NCBI GenBank assembly: GCA_963169665.1
Contig: CAUJET010000149.1
Span: 1 to 36,099, forward strand
From: Actinomycetota bacterium
Lineage (GTDB): Bacteria > Actinomycetota > Acidimicrobiia > Acidimicrobiales > Ilumatobacteraceae
Reading direction: 5' to 3'
Length of the DNA stretch: 36,099 bases
Every line of letters begins with the position of its first letter. The first letter of the stretch is position 1. The notes beneath the pieces are model-generated. The model made no database searches. It was not told the DNA's origin and saw nothing but the letters and a program-made list of their open reading frames with translations. Of this stretch, positions 1 to 7,601 are shown one piece after another. Position numbers and translations under genes: made by a program.

Positions 1-2
1 CC

Positions 3-359
3 ACCGTCAGCGGGATGCGCGGTGCGGATCCTGCGAGCCGCGAGCTGTTCGCATCGGTCGACGCACCTCGGTGGGAGGTGATGTGGCGGCTGCGGCTGCC
101 GTCGTCGATGCCGTCGCTGTTCACCACCGCCCGGTACTCGATCGGCCTGGCGCTCATCGTGAGCTACCTCGTGGAGGGCAGCAACTTCTCCGACGAGGGC
201 CTCGGAGCGATCGGCAAGCGGGCGGCGGCGAGCAACGTCGGCGATGCGCTGTGGGCGACGGTGTTCTGCATGGTGATCCTCGGCACCCTCGGGCTCGGGC
301 TGATCGCGTTGCTCGAGCGATGGCTGCTGCACTGGCACGCCTCGCAGCGCGCGATCTGA
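3..359 (+). CDS. ABC transporter permease, C-terminal part (5' end outside window)
   Basis: The reading frame is open from the window edge, so only the last 118 or so residues are visible. It contains the inner-membrane permease EAA-type loop (residues like GADPASRELFASVDAPRWEV followed by RLPSSMPSLF), which contacts the ATPase, and then two hydrophobic membrane segments around SIGLALIVSYLVEG and ATVFCMVILGTLGLGLIAL. The pattern fits the SsuC/TauC/ThiX-like permeases of the NitT/TauT (BPD_transp_1) group. Those permeases normally work with NMT1-type binding proteins. One such lipoprotein lies on the same strand at 3961-5175, so the two may belong to one importer although four plus-strand or flanking genes intervene. 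The substrate cannot be read from the sequence. Confidence 0.85.
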   Translation, partial: TVSGMRGADPASRELFASVDAPRWEVMWRLRLPSSMPSLFTTARYSIGLALIVSYLVEGSNFSDEGLGAIGKRAAASNVGDALWATVFCMVILGTLGLGLIALLERWLLHWHASQRAI

Positions 360-387
360 CACCCGCTGCCGGGATCGGTCGGTCGGC

Positions 388-801
388 TCAGGCGACGACG
401 TCGTCGTCTGCGTCGTCGTCCATGTCGTCGTCCATGTCGTCGTCCAGGGTCGCCGGGAACCGCTGGGCCATCGCTCTGCCGATCTCGTAGTGACGGACGA
501 GGAACGCCCGCTCGTCCCGTTTGGTGCGGCGGAGCCAGTGGGTGACCTCCTCGTTGCACTTGCTCGCGTTGCACGACCGGCAGGCGGGCGCGATGTTGTC
601 GAGCGTGTAGCGGCCGCCACGCGAGATGGCGAGCACGCAGTCGCGTTGCAGCGGCACGCCGGCGGCGCCGCAGTACGCGCAGCCACCCCATGCCTCCTGC
701 AGCGCCGACCACTGCGCAGGGGTGAGGTCGTGTTCGACGCGGTCCATGCGGCGCTTGCGCCGACGAGCCGCCCGGGCACTCTTGGTCCGCTTCACCGCCA
801 T
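388..801 (-). CDS. HNH endonuclease with acidic tail
   Basis: A 137-residue protein. The first 20 residues are strongly basic (KRTKSARAARRRKRR). A CAYC pair follows near residue 44, then the HNH core (RDCVLAISRGGRYTLDNIAPAC) and a second CRSC pair, so two CxxC zinc knuckles frame a beta-beta-alpha metal nuclease fold. This is the common 5-methylcytosine-restriction/phage-like HNH family that nicks or cuts DNA. The specificity is unknown and no restriction or phage partner is adjacent. The C-terminus is an unusual run of aspartates encoded by a 12-bp tandem repeat. The ATG start is supported by a -10-like TACGTT only 6 nt upstream, which suggests a leaderless mRNA. The gene is convergent with the permease and divergent from the gene at 989. 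Confidence 0.85.
   Translation of the reverse strand: MAVKRTKSARAARRRKRRMDRVEHDLTPAQWSALQEAWGGCAYCGAAGVPLQRDCVLAISRGGRYTLDNIAPACRSCNASKCNEEVTHWLRRTKRDERAFLVRHYEIGRAMAQRFPATLDDDMDDDMDDDADDDVVA
400..447. repeat. Four 12-bp tandem units inside the HNH gene
   Basis: Four consecutive 12-bp units (gtcgtcgtccat-like; units at 400, 412, 424 and 436) encode the repeated DDD-M/A motif at the C-terminus of the HNH protein. The two central units are identical. It looks like a coding minisatellite that could vary in length between strains. Confidence 0.8.
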
Positions 802-807
802 GCCGTG

Positions 808-813
808 AACGTA
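808..813 (-). promoter_or_regulatory. -10-like box of HNH gene, leaderless layout
   Basis: TACGTT on the minus strand lies 6 nt before the ATG at 801. No Shine-Dalgarno sequence is present and no clear -35 is visible. The spacing places the transcription start at or next to the start codon. Confidence 0.5.
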
Positions 814-853
814 GCGACGCGGCAGCGCCGGGACGGGTGATCACTCGTCGAGC

Positions 854-906
854 GTCAGCTCTGTGTCACGGCACAGAGCTGACGTCACGTTCATGCCGTG
901 ACACAG
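854..906. promoter_or_regulatory. Nested, mutually exclusive inverted repeats
   Basis: A perfect 12-bp inverted repeat (GTCAGCTCTGTG at 854-865, CACAGAGCTGAC at 872-883) encloses a 6-nt loop. A second perfect 13-bp inverted repeat uses the inner half of that element (CTGTGTCACGGCA at 861-873) and pairs with TGCCGTGACACAG at 894-906. The two stems share bases, so only one can form at a time. The element sits in the divergent spacer between the HNH gene and the gene at 989. It could be an operator, a recombination or nicking site, or a small structured RNA. Confidence 0.7.
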
Positions 907-943
907 ACGACGGATCTGCGGCGACGACCTCGTCACCCCCGGA

Positions 944-960
944 CACCGGTTCGGCCGGTG
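944..960. promoter_or_regulatory. Inverted repeat before the promoter at 976
   Basis: CACCGG (944-949) and CCGGTG (955-960) form a 6-bp dyad with a 5-nt loop. It lies 16-32 bp upstream of the -10-like box of the gene at 989, over the expected -35 position. A repressor or activator site is possible. Confidence 0.35.
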
Positions 961-975
961 GTGGTGTCGTGTCGT

Positions 976-981
976 TATCGT
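976..981 (+). promoter_or_regulatory. -10-like box of the CM-VOC gene, leaderless layout
   Basis: TATCGT is followed by 7 nt and then the ATG at 989. No ribosome-binding site precedes the ATG. Confidence 0.5.
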
Positions 982-988
982 CGGCGCC

Positions 989-1786
989 ATGACGGACAGC
1001 CCGAGCGCCGACCTGGCCACGCTCCGCGAGCGCATCGACGAACTCGACCGCGAATTCGTGCGCGTCGTCGCGGCGCGGCTCGCGGTGTGCGAGGAGGTCG
1101 CGGAGTACAAGCGCGGCACCGGCACCGCGGTGATCCAGCCGGCCCGCGTCCGCGACGTGGTCACCTCACGACGGCAGCTGGCGATCGACGCCGGTGTCGA
1201 CCCGGACTTCGCCGAGCAGCTCTTCCGCGTCCTGCTGGCCGAGACGCACCGCATCGAGGTGGCCGGCCACCGCCCCGATGCGGCCCCCGACAAGCTGGCC
1301 GCGCCCGACGGCATTCGCTCGGGCCTCGACACCGTCGCCACCCGCATCGATCATCTCGTCGTGGCCGTCGACGATCTCGACGCCGCAGTCGCCTCGTTCA
1401 CCGGCACGTTCGGCTTCCACCCCACGCCGCTCGCCGGCGGGGACGTCCCCGGCATCACGGCGCTCAATGCGGGTGGCGTGACGATGGTGCTGGTCGGCAA
1501 GGAAGCCTCGCCGGCCGTCGCCCGCTACCTCACCCGTCACGGTGGGGGCATCCAGCACGTCGCGATCGAGGTCCTGAACGCCGGCTACGCGCGGGCCTGC
1601 CTCGCCGATGCCGACGCCTCGCTGCTCACCAACGTCGTCGTCGACGACGCCGGCCACGAGCAGTTCTTCGCCGCTCGCGACGCCACCACCGGCGTCCAGC
1701 TCGGCTTCATCGCCCGCACCGGTCACCGGGTGGGGGTCGCCGCGGCCAACGTGCTCACGATGTTCGACGAGCTCACCGACCATTGA
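989..1786 (+). CDS. Chorismate-mutase-like domain fused to a VOC (glyoxalase/HPPD-like) domain
   Basis: A 265-residue protein of two domains. Residues 1-95 are an AroQ-type all-helical chorismate mutase fold (LRERIDELD, AARLAVCEEVAEYKR). By alignment to E. coli chorismate mutase from memory, the anion-binding R13, R30 and K41 are kept, but the Asp48 and Glu52 equivalents are Q50 and V54. Residues 118-262 are a VOC domain resembling the N-terminal half of 4-hydroxyphenylpyruvate dioxygenase, with histidines H122 (IDHLVV) and H190 (IQHVAIEV) in ligand positions. The usual ligand glutamate position appears to be G239 (VQLGF). The protein may bind chorismate- or arylpyruvate-like compounds. Whether it is an enzyme, an aminodeoxychorismate- or isochorismate-type variant, or a sensor cannot be decided. 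The start is supported by the leaderless promoter. Confidence 0.75.
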   Translation: MTDSPSADLATLRERIDELDREFVRVVAARLAVCEEVAEYKRGTGTAVIQPARVRDVVTSRRQLAIDAGVDPDFAEQLFRVLLAETHRIEVAGHRPDAAPDKLAAPDGIRSGLDTVATRIDHLVVAVDDLDAAVASFTGTFGFHPTPLAGGDVPGITALNAGGVTMVLVGKEASPAVARYLTRHGGGIQHVAIEVLNAGYARACLADADASLLTNVVVDDAGHEQFFAARDATTGVQLGFIARTGHRVGVAAANVLTMFDELTDH

Positions 1787-1840
1787 GGCACCGCTGACCG
1801 AACGACCGGGTCTCGGAACGATCGCGCTCGCCCGAGCTGG

Positions 1841-1846
1841 CAAGCT
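1841..1846 (+). promoter_or_regulatory. -10-like box of the serine hydrolase gene
   Basis: CAAGCT followed by 7 nt and the ATG at 1854, without a Shine-Dalgarno sequence. It matches the leaderless layout of neighbouring genes but has a weaker first base (C for T). Confidence 0.35.
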
Positions 1847-1853
1847 GGGCGCC

Positions 1854-3044
1854 ATGGCCGTCGACCGCTCGTTCACCCTCGCCAACTGGATGGAGGCGCC
1901 GTACAACCGGCCGGCGTTCCAGTTCATCCGGGAGATCGCTCCCACCGCGCTCATCGCCCGCGGCGACGGCGATCCCTCACCGCTGCCGAGCGATCCGGTC
2001 GATCTGTCCGGCGTGACGTTCGAGGGACGTGACGGTGCATCGATCACCTGGGCCGAGCAGTTGGAGAGCTCGTGCTGCGACGCTGTGTGCGTGGTGCACG
2101 ACGGGCACATCGTCGACGAGCGCTACCTGAACGGCATGCACCAGCGCAGCCTGCACCTGTTGATGAGCGTGTCGAAGTCGTTCTGCGGTGCGGCCCTCGG
2201 CGTGGCGATCGGCACAGGCCAACTGGCGATCGACGACCTCGTCACCGACGTCGCCCCCGAGTTCGCCGGCACCAGCCTCGACGGGGCCACCGTGCGCCAC
2301 GTGATCGACATGACGGCCGGCACCGACTTCCTCGAGGACTACGACCTCTACGGCGACACCGGCGATGGGGTCAGTGGTGAGGCGCCGCTCATCGCGTACG
2401 AGATCCACTCGGGCTACCGGCCGCTCGACGGCCGCACCCCGCTGGGCACGCTCGGCCACTTCCGCACCTACGGCACTGCGTACCCGCACGGCGCGAAGTT
2501 CCAGTACCGCTCGCCGCTCACCAACGTCGCCGCCCGGTTGCTCGAGGTGGTGAACGACCTGCCGTACGCCCAGGTGGTGTCGCGCGACCTGTGGGGTCCG
2601 CTCGGCATGGAGCACGACGCCGACATCATGCTCGACCCGCTCCGCAACCCGGTCGTGGAGGGCGGCATGAGCTGCACGCTGCGCGACCTCGCCCGCCTCG
2701 GCGTGGCCTACCTCGGCGACGGTGCGATCGACGGCCGACAGGTCGTGCCGAGTGCGTGGGTGGCCGACACCCGCGACGGCGACGACGCCTCGCTCGCCGC
2801 GTTCGAGGCGCAGGACGGTGGCGCGCACGACGGCTGGGCCATGTACCGCAACGCCTTCTGGGTGATGCAGCGCGGCCAGGAGTTCAGCGGACTCGGCATC
2901 TTCGGTCAGTACTGCTGGGTGCACCGTCCGTCGCGCACCGTGATCGCCCGGTTCTCGACCTATCCGACGGCGTTCCCCGAGGACCTGTCGGCCGAGACCA
3001 TGCGCGGCTTCACCGCCGTCGCGGAGCACCTCGCCTCGCGCTGA
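1854..3044 (+). CDS. Beta-lactamase-fold serine hydrolase, NylB (6-aminohexanoate-dimer hydrolase) type
   Basis: A 396-residue protein of the class C beta-lactamase/esterase superfamily. The nucleophile motif SVSK is at 105-108 (MSVSKSF), with a downstream FQYRSPLTN segment in the place of the Tyr-x-Ser/Asn motif and a late GIFGQYCW segment typical of NylB relatives. Relatives hydrolyse small amides or carboxyl esters, and the substrate here is unknown. No signal peptide is visible, so it is probably cytoplasmic. The ATG at 1854 was chosen because it gives the usual family N-terminus and has a -10-like box 7 nt upstream. Frames extending further upstream overlap the preceding gene. It is convergent with the small membrane protein gene at 3070. 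Confidence 0.85.
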   Translation: MAVDRSFTLANWMEAPYNRPAFQFIREIAPTALIARGDGDPSPLPSDPVDLSGVTFEGRDGASITWAEQLESSCCDAVCVVHDGHIVDERYLNGMHQRSLHLLMSVSKSFCGAALGVAIGTGQLAIDDLVTDVAPEFAGTSLDGATVRHVIDMTAGTDFLEDYDLYGDTGDGVSGEAPLIAYEIHSGYRPLDGRTPLGTLGHFRTYGTAYPHGAKFQYRSPLTNVAARLLEVVNDLPYAQVVSRDLWGPLGMEHDADIMLDPLRNPVVEGGMSCTLRDLARLGVAYLGDGAIDGRQVVPSAWVADTRDGDDASLAAFEAQDGGAHDGWAMYRNAFWVMQRGQEFSGLGIFGQYCWVHRPSRTVIARFSTYPTAFPEDLSAETMRGFTAVAEHLASR

Positions 3045-3053
3045 CGCGCCGAT

Positions 3054-3068
3054 CCAGGCAGGGCCTGG
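3054..3068. terminator. Short hairpin between convergent genes
   Basis: CCAGGC (3054-3059) and GCCTGG (3063-3068) pair around a 3-nt loop in the 25-bp gap between the hydrolase and the convergent membrane protein gene. There is no T-run, so it is only a possible weak bidirectional terminator. Confidence 0.3.
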
Positions 3069-3069
3069 G

Positions 3070-3264
3070 TCACTCGTCGTCGGGCGCCTTCAGCGTGAGG
3101 TAGAGCAACAACAGGCCCACCAGCACTGCCACGAGGACGACGCCGCGCAGCATCCAGAACAACGTGCCGATGAAGACGCGGAGCAGCACCCAGCCGACGA
3201 CGAGCACGAGCAGCCACCCGACGACGGTGGCGAGCGCCGAACGGCTCGAGGTGCGCAGCGACAT
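3070..3264 (-). CDS. Small two-helix membrane protein
   Basis: A 64-residue hypothetical protein. A short polar N-terminus is followed by a hydrophobic stretch at about 12-33 and another at about 42-58, and it ends in a charged KAPDDE tail. The composition (V, L, W, G) is typical of a small integral membrane protein and I do not recognise a family. A -10-like CAGACT lies 7 nt before the ATG, again resembling a leaderless start. The gene is divergent from nitrobindin at 3316, with only 51 bp between the two starts. Support is the clean membrane topology and its fit between neighbours. Confidence 0.6.
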   Translation of the reverse strand: MSLRTSSRSALATVVGWLLVLVVGWVLLRVFIGTLFWMLRGVVLVAVLVGLLLLYLTLKAPDDE

Positions 3265-3315
3265 GTGCGTGAGTCTGGCACCGGTTCGGCGGCGCCGGTG
3301 CGCGACGCTTGCGCC

Positions 3316-3804
3316 ATGACGGTTCCGCTCCATCCCGACATCTCGGCCCTGGGCTTCCTGCTCGGCACGTGGAACGGACGCGGGCACGGCGAGTACCCCA
3401 CCATCGAATCGTTCGACTACCTCGAGTCGATCACGTTCAGCCATGTGGGCAAACCGTTCCTGGCGTACTCCCAGCGCACCCGACATGCCGACGACCATCG
3501 GCCGCTGCATGCCGAGACCGGCTACCTGCGGATGCCCCGACCGGGCCTCGTCGAGTTCGTGCTCGCCCACCCGACCGGGGTGACGGAGATCCTCGAGGGC
3601 ACCTTCGACGGCTCCACGTTCCGCCTCCGCTCGTCGGTGATGGCGGGATCCTCGACTGCGAAGGAGGTGAGCGCCGTCGAACGCGACATCAGCGTCGTGG
3701 CCGACACGCTCCGCTACGACCTGCGGATGTCGGCGGTGGGCGTCCCGCTCACGCATCACCTCACGGCAACCCTCCAGCGGGACGTGCCCGACATCCTCGA
3801 GTGA
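3316..3804 (+). CDS. Nitrobindin (heme-binding beta-barrel protein)
   Basis: A 162-residue protein of the bacterial nitrobindin/THAP4-C-terminal family (formerly DUF1794, FABP-like). The signature [14 protein letters not shown] is at about residues 16-29, followed by a [21 protein letters not shown] strand pair, a HAETGYLRM motif and a C-terminal [10 protein letters not shown] segment holding the conserved axial histidine region. Family members bind ferric heme in a ten-stranded barrel, react with nitric oxide and isomerise peroxynitrite. The length is normal for the family. The ATG at 3316 begins just before the conserved core. An upstream in-frame extension to 3265 has no homology support. 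No operon partner is evident. Confidence 0.88.
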   Translation: MTVPLHPDISALGFLLGTWNGRGHGEYPTIESFDYLESITFSHVGKPFLAYSQRTRHADDHRPLHAETGYLRMPRPGLVEFVLAHPTGVTEILEGTFDGSTFRLRSSVMAGSSTAKEVSAVERDISVVADTLRYDLRMSAVGVPLTHHLTATLQRDVPDILE

Positions 3805-3840
3805 TCGCGCTCCGGTTGCGCGGTGCGACGAACTCGTGGG

Positions 3841-3960
3841 TATGTTGACGCCACGCACGGCAGTGCGGGGGTTCGTGTCACTTCTCGCTCGACACCGATT
3901 CCCGCCGTGCTCTGGCACAACTGATGATCCATCTCGATCACCCCGTACCGGAGGTCTGCC
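3841..3960 (+). promoter_or_regulatory. Promoter and about 110-nt leader of the SBP-fbiC transcript
   Basis: TATGTT at 3841-3846 is a good -10 candidate, with a weak TTGCGC at 3816-3821. The transcript would carry a leader of roughly 110 nt containing a small hairpin (CGCAC/GTGCG around GGCA, about 3855-3868). It ends in a strong ribosome-binding site GGAGG at 3950-3954, 6 nt before the ATG. I see no TPP or FMN riboswitch consensus. This is one of the few genes here with a clear Shine-Dalgarno sequence. Confidence 0.4.
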
Positions 3961-5175
3961 ATGTCGCGCCGTCTGTCTGCTGCAGCCGTGCTGCTCGTCC
4001 CCATCCTGTTGCTCGCGTCCTGCGGCGACGACGACACCGAGAGCACGTCTGCCACGAGTGCTCCGGCCGAGTCCGCGTCCACCGACGCACCCGACGCCAC
4101 CGGCTCCACCGGGTCGACGACACCCAGCGGTGACGCCGACACAGCCGACACGGCCGACGTCGTCGCCGGCGAGCCGTTCTCGGCCGCACGCTGCGAGGCG
4201 AACCAGGCGGCCGACACCATCACCTATCTGTCGAGCTTCGACTTCGCGGCCACGGCCTCGATCGTCGAGGTGCTCGTCGCCGAACAGCAGGGATACTTCG
4301 ACGCCCTCTGCCTCGACGTCGAGGTGAAGCCCAGCTTCTCCACGGCCAACTACCCGGAGCTCGCCGCCAACAACGCCCAGTTCTCCTCGGGCGGCTCGTT
4401 CAGCGAGGTCGTCGACTTCGCCGCCAAGAACGAGGCCGAGTTCGTCGTGCTCGCCGTCGAGGGCAAGACCGGCATCGACGCCCTGATCGTGAAAGACGGC
4501 GGCCCGACCGACCTCGAGGGCCTCCGCGGCGCGACGATCGGCGTGAAGGGCAAGATCACCCCGAGCGTCGCGGCGATGCTCAAGCAGGCCGGCCTCACCG
4601 AAGGCACCGACTACACCACCGTGCTGCTCGACGGCTTCGACCCCAAGGTGCACATCGAGGTGCCGAACATCGTCGGCTTCCCCGGCTACAAGAGCAACGA
4701 GCCCAAGCAGCTCGAGGCCGCCGGCACCCCGTTCACCCTGTTCGACCCGGCCGAAAGCGGCATCCCGGGCAGCTTCGGCGTGCTGTACACGAACGCCACC
4801 TTCCTGAACGAGCACCCGACCGCCGCCCAGGACTTCGTCCGTGCGGCGATGCGCGGCCTCGCCGACGCAGTCGCCGACCCGGCCGCCGCCGCGGAGATCG
4901 CGCTGGGGTTCATCAACGCCAACGGCAATGCGATGTTCCTCTCGCCCGAGGGTGAGACCGCACGGTGGGCCGTCGAGGCGACGCTGGTGGTCGACACCAA
5001 CACGGCGACCGCACTCGGTGTGCCCGAACTCGACCTGCTCACCGACGAGGTCACCACCTACGCCGAGATCGGCCTGTTCGACCGCACGGCACCCGACATC
5101 ACGCCCTATGTCGACACGGCGTTGATCAGCGGCGTGTACGCGGACGACCGCACGGTCATCTGGCCGGCGGCATGA
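3961..5175 (+). CDS. ABC transporter substrate-binding lipoprotein, NMT1/THI5-like
   Basis: A 404-residue secreted lipoprotein. The signal peptide has RR, a hydrophobic core and a LLASC lipobox with the lipidated cysteine at residue 21. A low-complexity Ser/Thr/Ala/Asp linker follows to about residue 65, then the periplasmic-binding fold of the NMT1/THI5 family (ITYLSSFDFAATASIVEVLVAEQQGYF; DLEGLRGATIGVKGK; AGLTEGTDYTTVLLDGFD). Family ligands include thiamine pyrimidines, riboflavin (RibY) and sulfonates. The stop codon overlaps the fbiC start (ATGA at 5172-5175), so translation is probably coupled. That context suggests a flavin- or deazaflavin-related ligand. The permease at the left edge of the window is a possible partner, and no ATPase is visible. 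Confidence 0.88.
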   Translation: MSRRLSAAAVLLVPILLLASCGDDDTESTSATSAPAESASTDAPDATGSTGSTTPSGDADTADTADVVAGEPFSAARCEANQAADTITYLSSFDFAATASIVEVLVAEQQGYFDALCLDVEVKPSFSTANYPELAANNAQFSSGGSFSEVVDFAAKNEAEFVVLAVEGKTGIDALIVKDGGPTDLEGLRGATIGVKGKITPSVAAMLKQAGLTEGTDYTTVLLDGFDPKVHIEVPNIVGFPGYKSNEPKQLEAAGTPFTLFDPAESGIPGSFGVLYTNATFLNEHPTAAQDFVRAAMRGLADAVADPAAAAEIALGFINANGNAMFLSPEGETARWAVEATLVVDTNTATALGVPELDLLTDEVTTYAEIGLFDRTAPDITPYVDTALISGVYADDRTVIWPAA

Positions 5176-7544
5176 GCGCGGCGGCCGCCCTGCCGCACGC
5201 CCAGCTGATCGATCTCCCGCTGCCGGAGATCATGGCGGCGGCCCGCGCCGTGCGCGATGCGGTGCACGGCACCCGCGTGACGTACTCGCCGAAGGTGTTC
5301 ATCCCGCTCACGATGCTGTGCAACGACACGTGCGGCTACTGCACGTTCGCCCAGCCCCCGGCTCGACTCGAGCAGCCCTACCTGTCGCCCGACGACGTGC
5401 TCCGCATCGCTCGACAAGGTGCCCGCCAGGGCTGCCACGAGGCGCTGTTCACACTCGGCGAACGACCCGAGGACCGCTACGAGGTGGCCCGAGCGTTCCT
5501 TCGCGAGCACGGCTACGACTCGACCGTGCACTACGTGGCGGCGATGGCCAAGCTCGTGCTCGACGAGACCGGACTCCTCCCCCACGCCAATTGCGGGGCG
5601 CTGTCGCTCGACGAACTCGCTCGGCTCCGACCCGTCTCGCCCAGCCAGGGGATGATGATCGAGAGCATGCGCGACGATCTCGAGTGCCACCAGTCGGCAC
5701 CCGACAAGGTGCCCGCGCGCCGACTCGCGACCCTCGAGGCAGCCGGCGAACTGCAGATCCCGTTCACCACCGGCATCCTCGTCGGCATCGGCGACGACCG
5801 CATCGACCGGATCGCGGCGATGGAGGCGATCGCTGCCTCGCACGCCCGCCACGGTCATGTGCAAGAAGTCATCGTCCAGAACTTCCTGCCCAAGCTGCGC
5901 ACCGGCATGCAGAAGGCCAAGGCATGCCCGCCCGACGAGTACCTGTGGACGCTGGCGATGGCCCGTCTGCTGTTGCCGTCCGACATCCACCTCCAGGCGC
6001 CGCCCAACCTGAGCGACGACTTCGGGGTGCTGCTCGACGCCGGCATCGACGACTGGGGCGGGGTCTCCCCCGTCACCGCCGACCACGTCAACCCCGAGCG
6101 TCCGTGGCCCGACCTCGACGTGCTGCGCGAGGTGACCGAGCAGCGCGGCTTCGCACTCGCGCCTCGCCTCACCATCTACCCGGAGTACGCACGCCGGCCG
6201 GAGCGCTGGCTCGACCCCGCCCTGCACTTCCCGGTGATGGATCGCAGCGATGCCGAGGGACTCGGCCGCGACGATCCGGGAGCGATCTGGCCCGAGAAGG
6301 TCACCGCCGCCGACGTCGTGCAGGACGGCGCCGAAGTGGTGCTCGTCGGACACCGCAGCACCCAGTGGTACAGCGGCGCGAACAGCGAGCCGATGACGCT
6401 CGTGCCCGGTCGCGCCGCCACGAAGCCCGGCTCGCGGATCGACGAGATCCTCCACGGGGTCCGCCTCGGCCAGGAGGTCGGCTTCGACGAGATCGTCGCC
6501 CTGTTCCGGGCTCGCGGCCCCGAGGTGGTCGCGATCGCCGAACTCGCCGACGAGCTCCGCCAGGAGGCCGTCGGAGACCCGATCACGTGGGTCCACAACC
6601 GCAACATCAACTACACGAACGTGTGCACGTTCAAGTGCAAGTTCTGCGGTTTCGCCAAGGGAAAGCTCACGCTCAACCTGCGAGGCACGCCGTACCTGCT
6701 CACCCTCGACGACATCGCCGAACGCGCACGCGAGGCCGCGGCGCTCGGCGCCACCGAGGTCACCTTGCAGGGCGGCATCCACCCCGACTTCGACGGCGAC
6801 TACTACATCGACGTCACCCGGGCGGTGAAGGACGCCGTGCCCGACATGCACGTGCACGGCTTCACCGCGCTCGAGGTCACCGAAGGCGCTCGCCGTCTGG
6901 GCGAGGACCTGCGCACGTACCTGCTGCGCCTGAAGGACGCCGGCCTGGCATCGCTGCCCGGCACCGCGGCCGAGATCCTCGACGACGAGGTACGGGCGAT
7001 CCTGTGCCCCGACAAGGTGAACACCGAGGAGTGGCTCGAGTGCCATCGCCAGGCGCACGGCATCGGCCTCAAGTCGAACGTCACGATCATGTTCGGCTCG
7101 GTCGAGCACCCCGAGAACTGGGCCCGCCACCTGCTCGTCACCCGCGACCTGCAGCAGGAGACGGGCGGTTTCACCGAGTTCGTCGGCCTGCCGTTCGTCC
7201 ACATGGCGTCGCCGATCTACCTGATGAAGAAGTCACGGCGCGGCCCCACGTTCCGCGAGACGTTGCTCATGCACGCGATCGCCCGCATCGCCTACCACGG
7301 CTGGATTCCGAACATCCAGGTGTCGTGGGTGAAGATCGGCCTCACCGGCGCGGTGCAGCTGCTGAAGAGCGGCTGCAACGACATGGGCGGCACGCTGATG
7401 AACGAGAACATCTCACGGGCAGCGGGCGCCGCCCACGGTCAGGAGATGACGCCGCAGCGGTTCACCCAGCTCGCCGAGCAGCTCGGCCGTCGGGCCGAAC
7501 AGCGCACCACCTCGTACGGACGAGTCGACCCGGCTCTCGCCTGA
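5172..7544 (+). CDS. fbiC: FO synthase, fused CofG/CofH (coenzyme F420 biosynthesis)
   Basis: A 790-residue bifunctional radical-SAM enzyme that makes 7,8-didemethyl-8-hydroxy-5-deazariboflavin (FO) from tyrosine and 5-amino-6-ribitylamino-uracil. The N-terminal CofG half carries its 4Fe-4S cluster motif CxxxCxxC at C50, C54 and C57 (CNDTCGYC). The C-terminal CofH half carries the second at C485, C489 and C492 (CTFKCKFC). Both halves are complete, including a SNVTIMFGS-like segment and the conserved end SGCNDMGGTLMNENISRAAG. The ATG at 5172 overlaps the upstream lipoprotein stop, and this start gives the usual N-terminus. The fused form is typical of actinobacteria. The organism should therefore make F420, although no other fbi/cof gene is in this window. 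Confidence 0.95.
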   Translation: MSAAAALPHAQLIDLPLPEIMAAARAVRDAVHGTRVTYSPKVFIPLTMLCNDTCGYCTFAQPPARLEQPYLSPDDVLRIARQGARQGCHEALFTLGERPEDRYEVARAFLREHGYDSTVHYVAAMAKLVLDETGLLPHANCGALSLDELARLRPVSPSQGMMIESMRDDLECHQSAPDKVPARRLATLEAAGELQIPFTTGILVGIGDDRIDRIAAMEAIAASHARHGHVQEVIVQNFLPKLRTGMQKAKACPPDEYLWTLAMARLLLPSDIHLQAPPNLSDDFGVLLDAGIDDWGGVSPVTADHVNPERPWPDLDVLREVTEQRGFALAPRLTIYPEYARRPERWLDPALHFPVMDRSDAEGLGRDDPGAIWPEKVTAADVVQDGAEVVLVGHRSTQWYSGANSEPMTLVPGRAATKPGSRIDEILHGVRLGQEVGFDEIVALFRARGPEVVAIAELADELRQEAVGDPITWVHNRNINYTNVCTFKCKFCGFAKGKLTLNLRGTPYLLTLDDIAERAREAAALGATEVTLQGGIHPDFDGDYYIDVTRAVKDAVPDMHVHGFTALEVTEGARRLGEDLRTYLLRLKDAGLASLPGTAAEILDDEVRAILCPDKVNTEEWLECHRQAHGIGLKSNVTIMFGSVEHPENWARHLLVTRDLQQETGGFTEFVGLPFVHMASPIYLMKKSRRGPTFRETLLMHAIARIAYHGWIPNIQVSWVKIGLTGAVQLLKSGCNDMGGTLMNENISRAAGAAHGQEMTPQRFTQLAEQLGRRAEQRTTSYGRVDPALA

Positions 7545-7578
7545 GGGCCGGGGCCTCGTCCTCGTCCTCGGCTTTCGC

Positions 7579-7599
7579 GGCCGCCGGCCGCCGGCCGCC
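7579..7599. repeat. GC-rich 7-bp tandem repeat between convergent fbiC and ribF
   Basis: Three exact copies of ggccgcc occupy the short gap between the fbiC stop and the ribF stop. The run is self-complementary and can fold, so it may act as a bidirectional transcription barrier. No T-run follows on either strand. Confidence 0.55.
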
Positions 7600-7601
7600 G
7601 C

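Noticed and set aside
1608..1853. Upstream extension of the NylB-like hydrolase
   Set aside because: It would overlap the end of the CM-VOC gene, and the extra sequence is Ser/Thr/Pro-rich out-of-frame material.
3847..3960. TPP or FMN riboswitch before the NMT1-type lipoprotein
   Set aside because: The leader length would fit, but the CUGAGA-type core of the TPP element and the FMN element consensus are absent.
3070..4815. Long minus-strand open frame antisense to nitrobindin and the lipoprotein
   Set aside because: Its composition (Gly/Arg/Val/Glu/His repeats) is that of a high-GC antisense frame. Only its last 64 codons form a credible small membrane protein.
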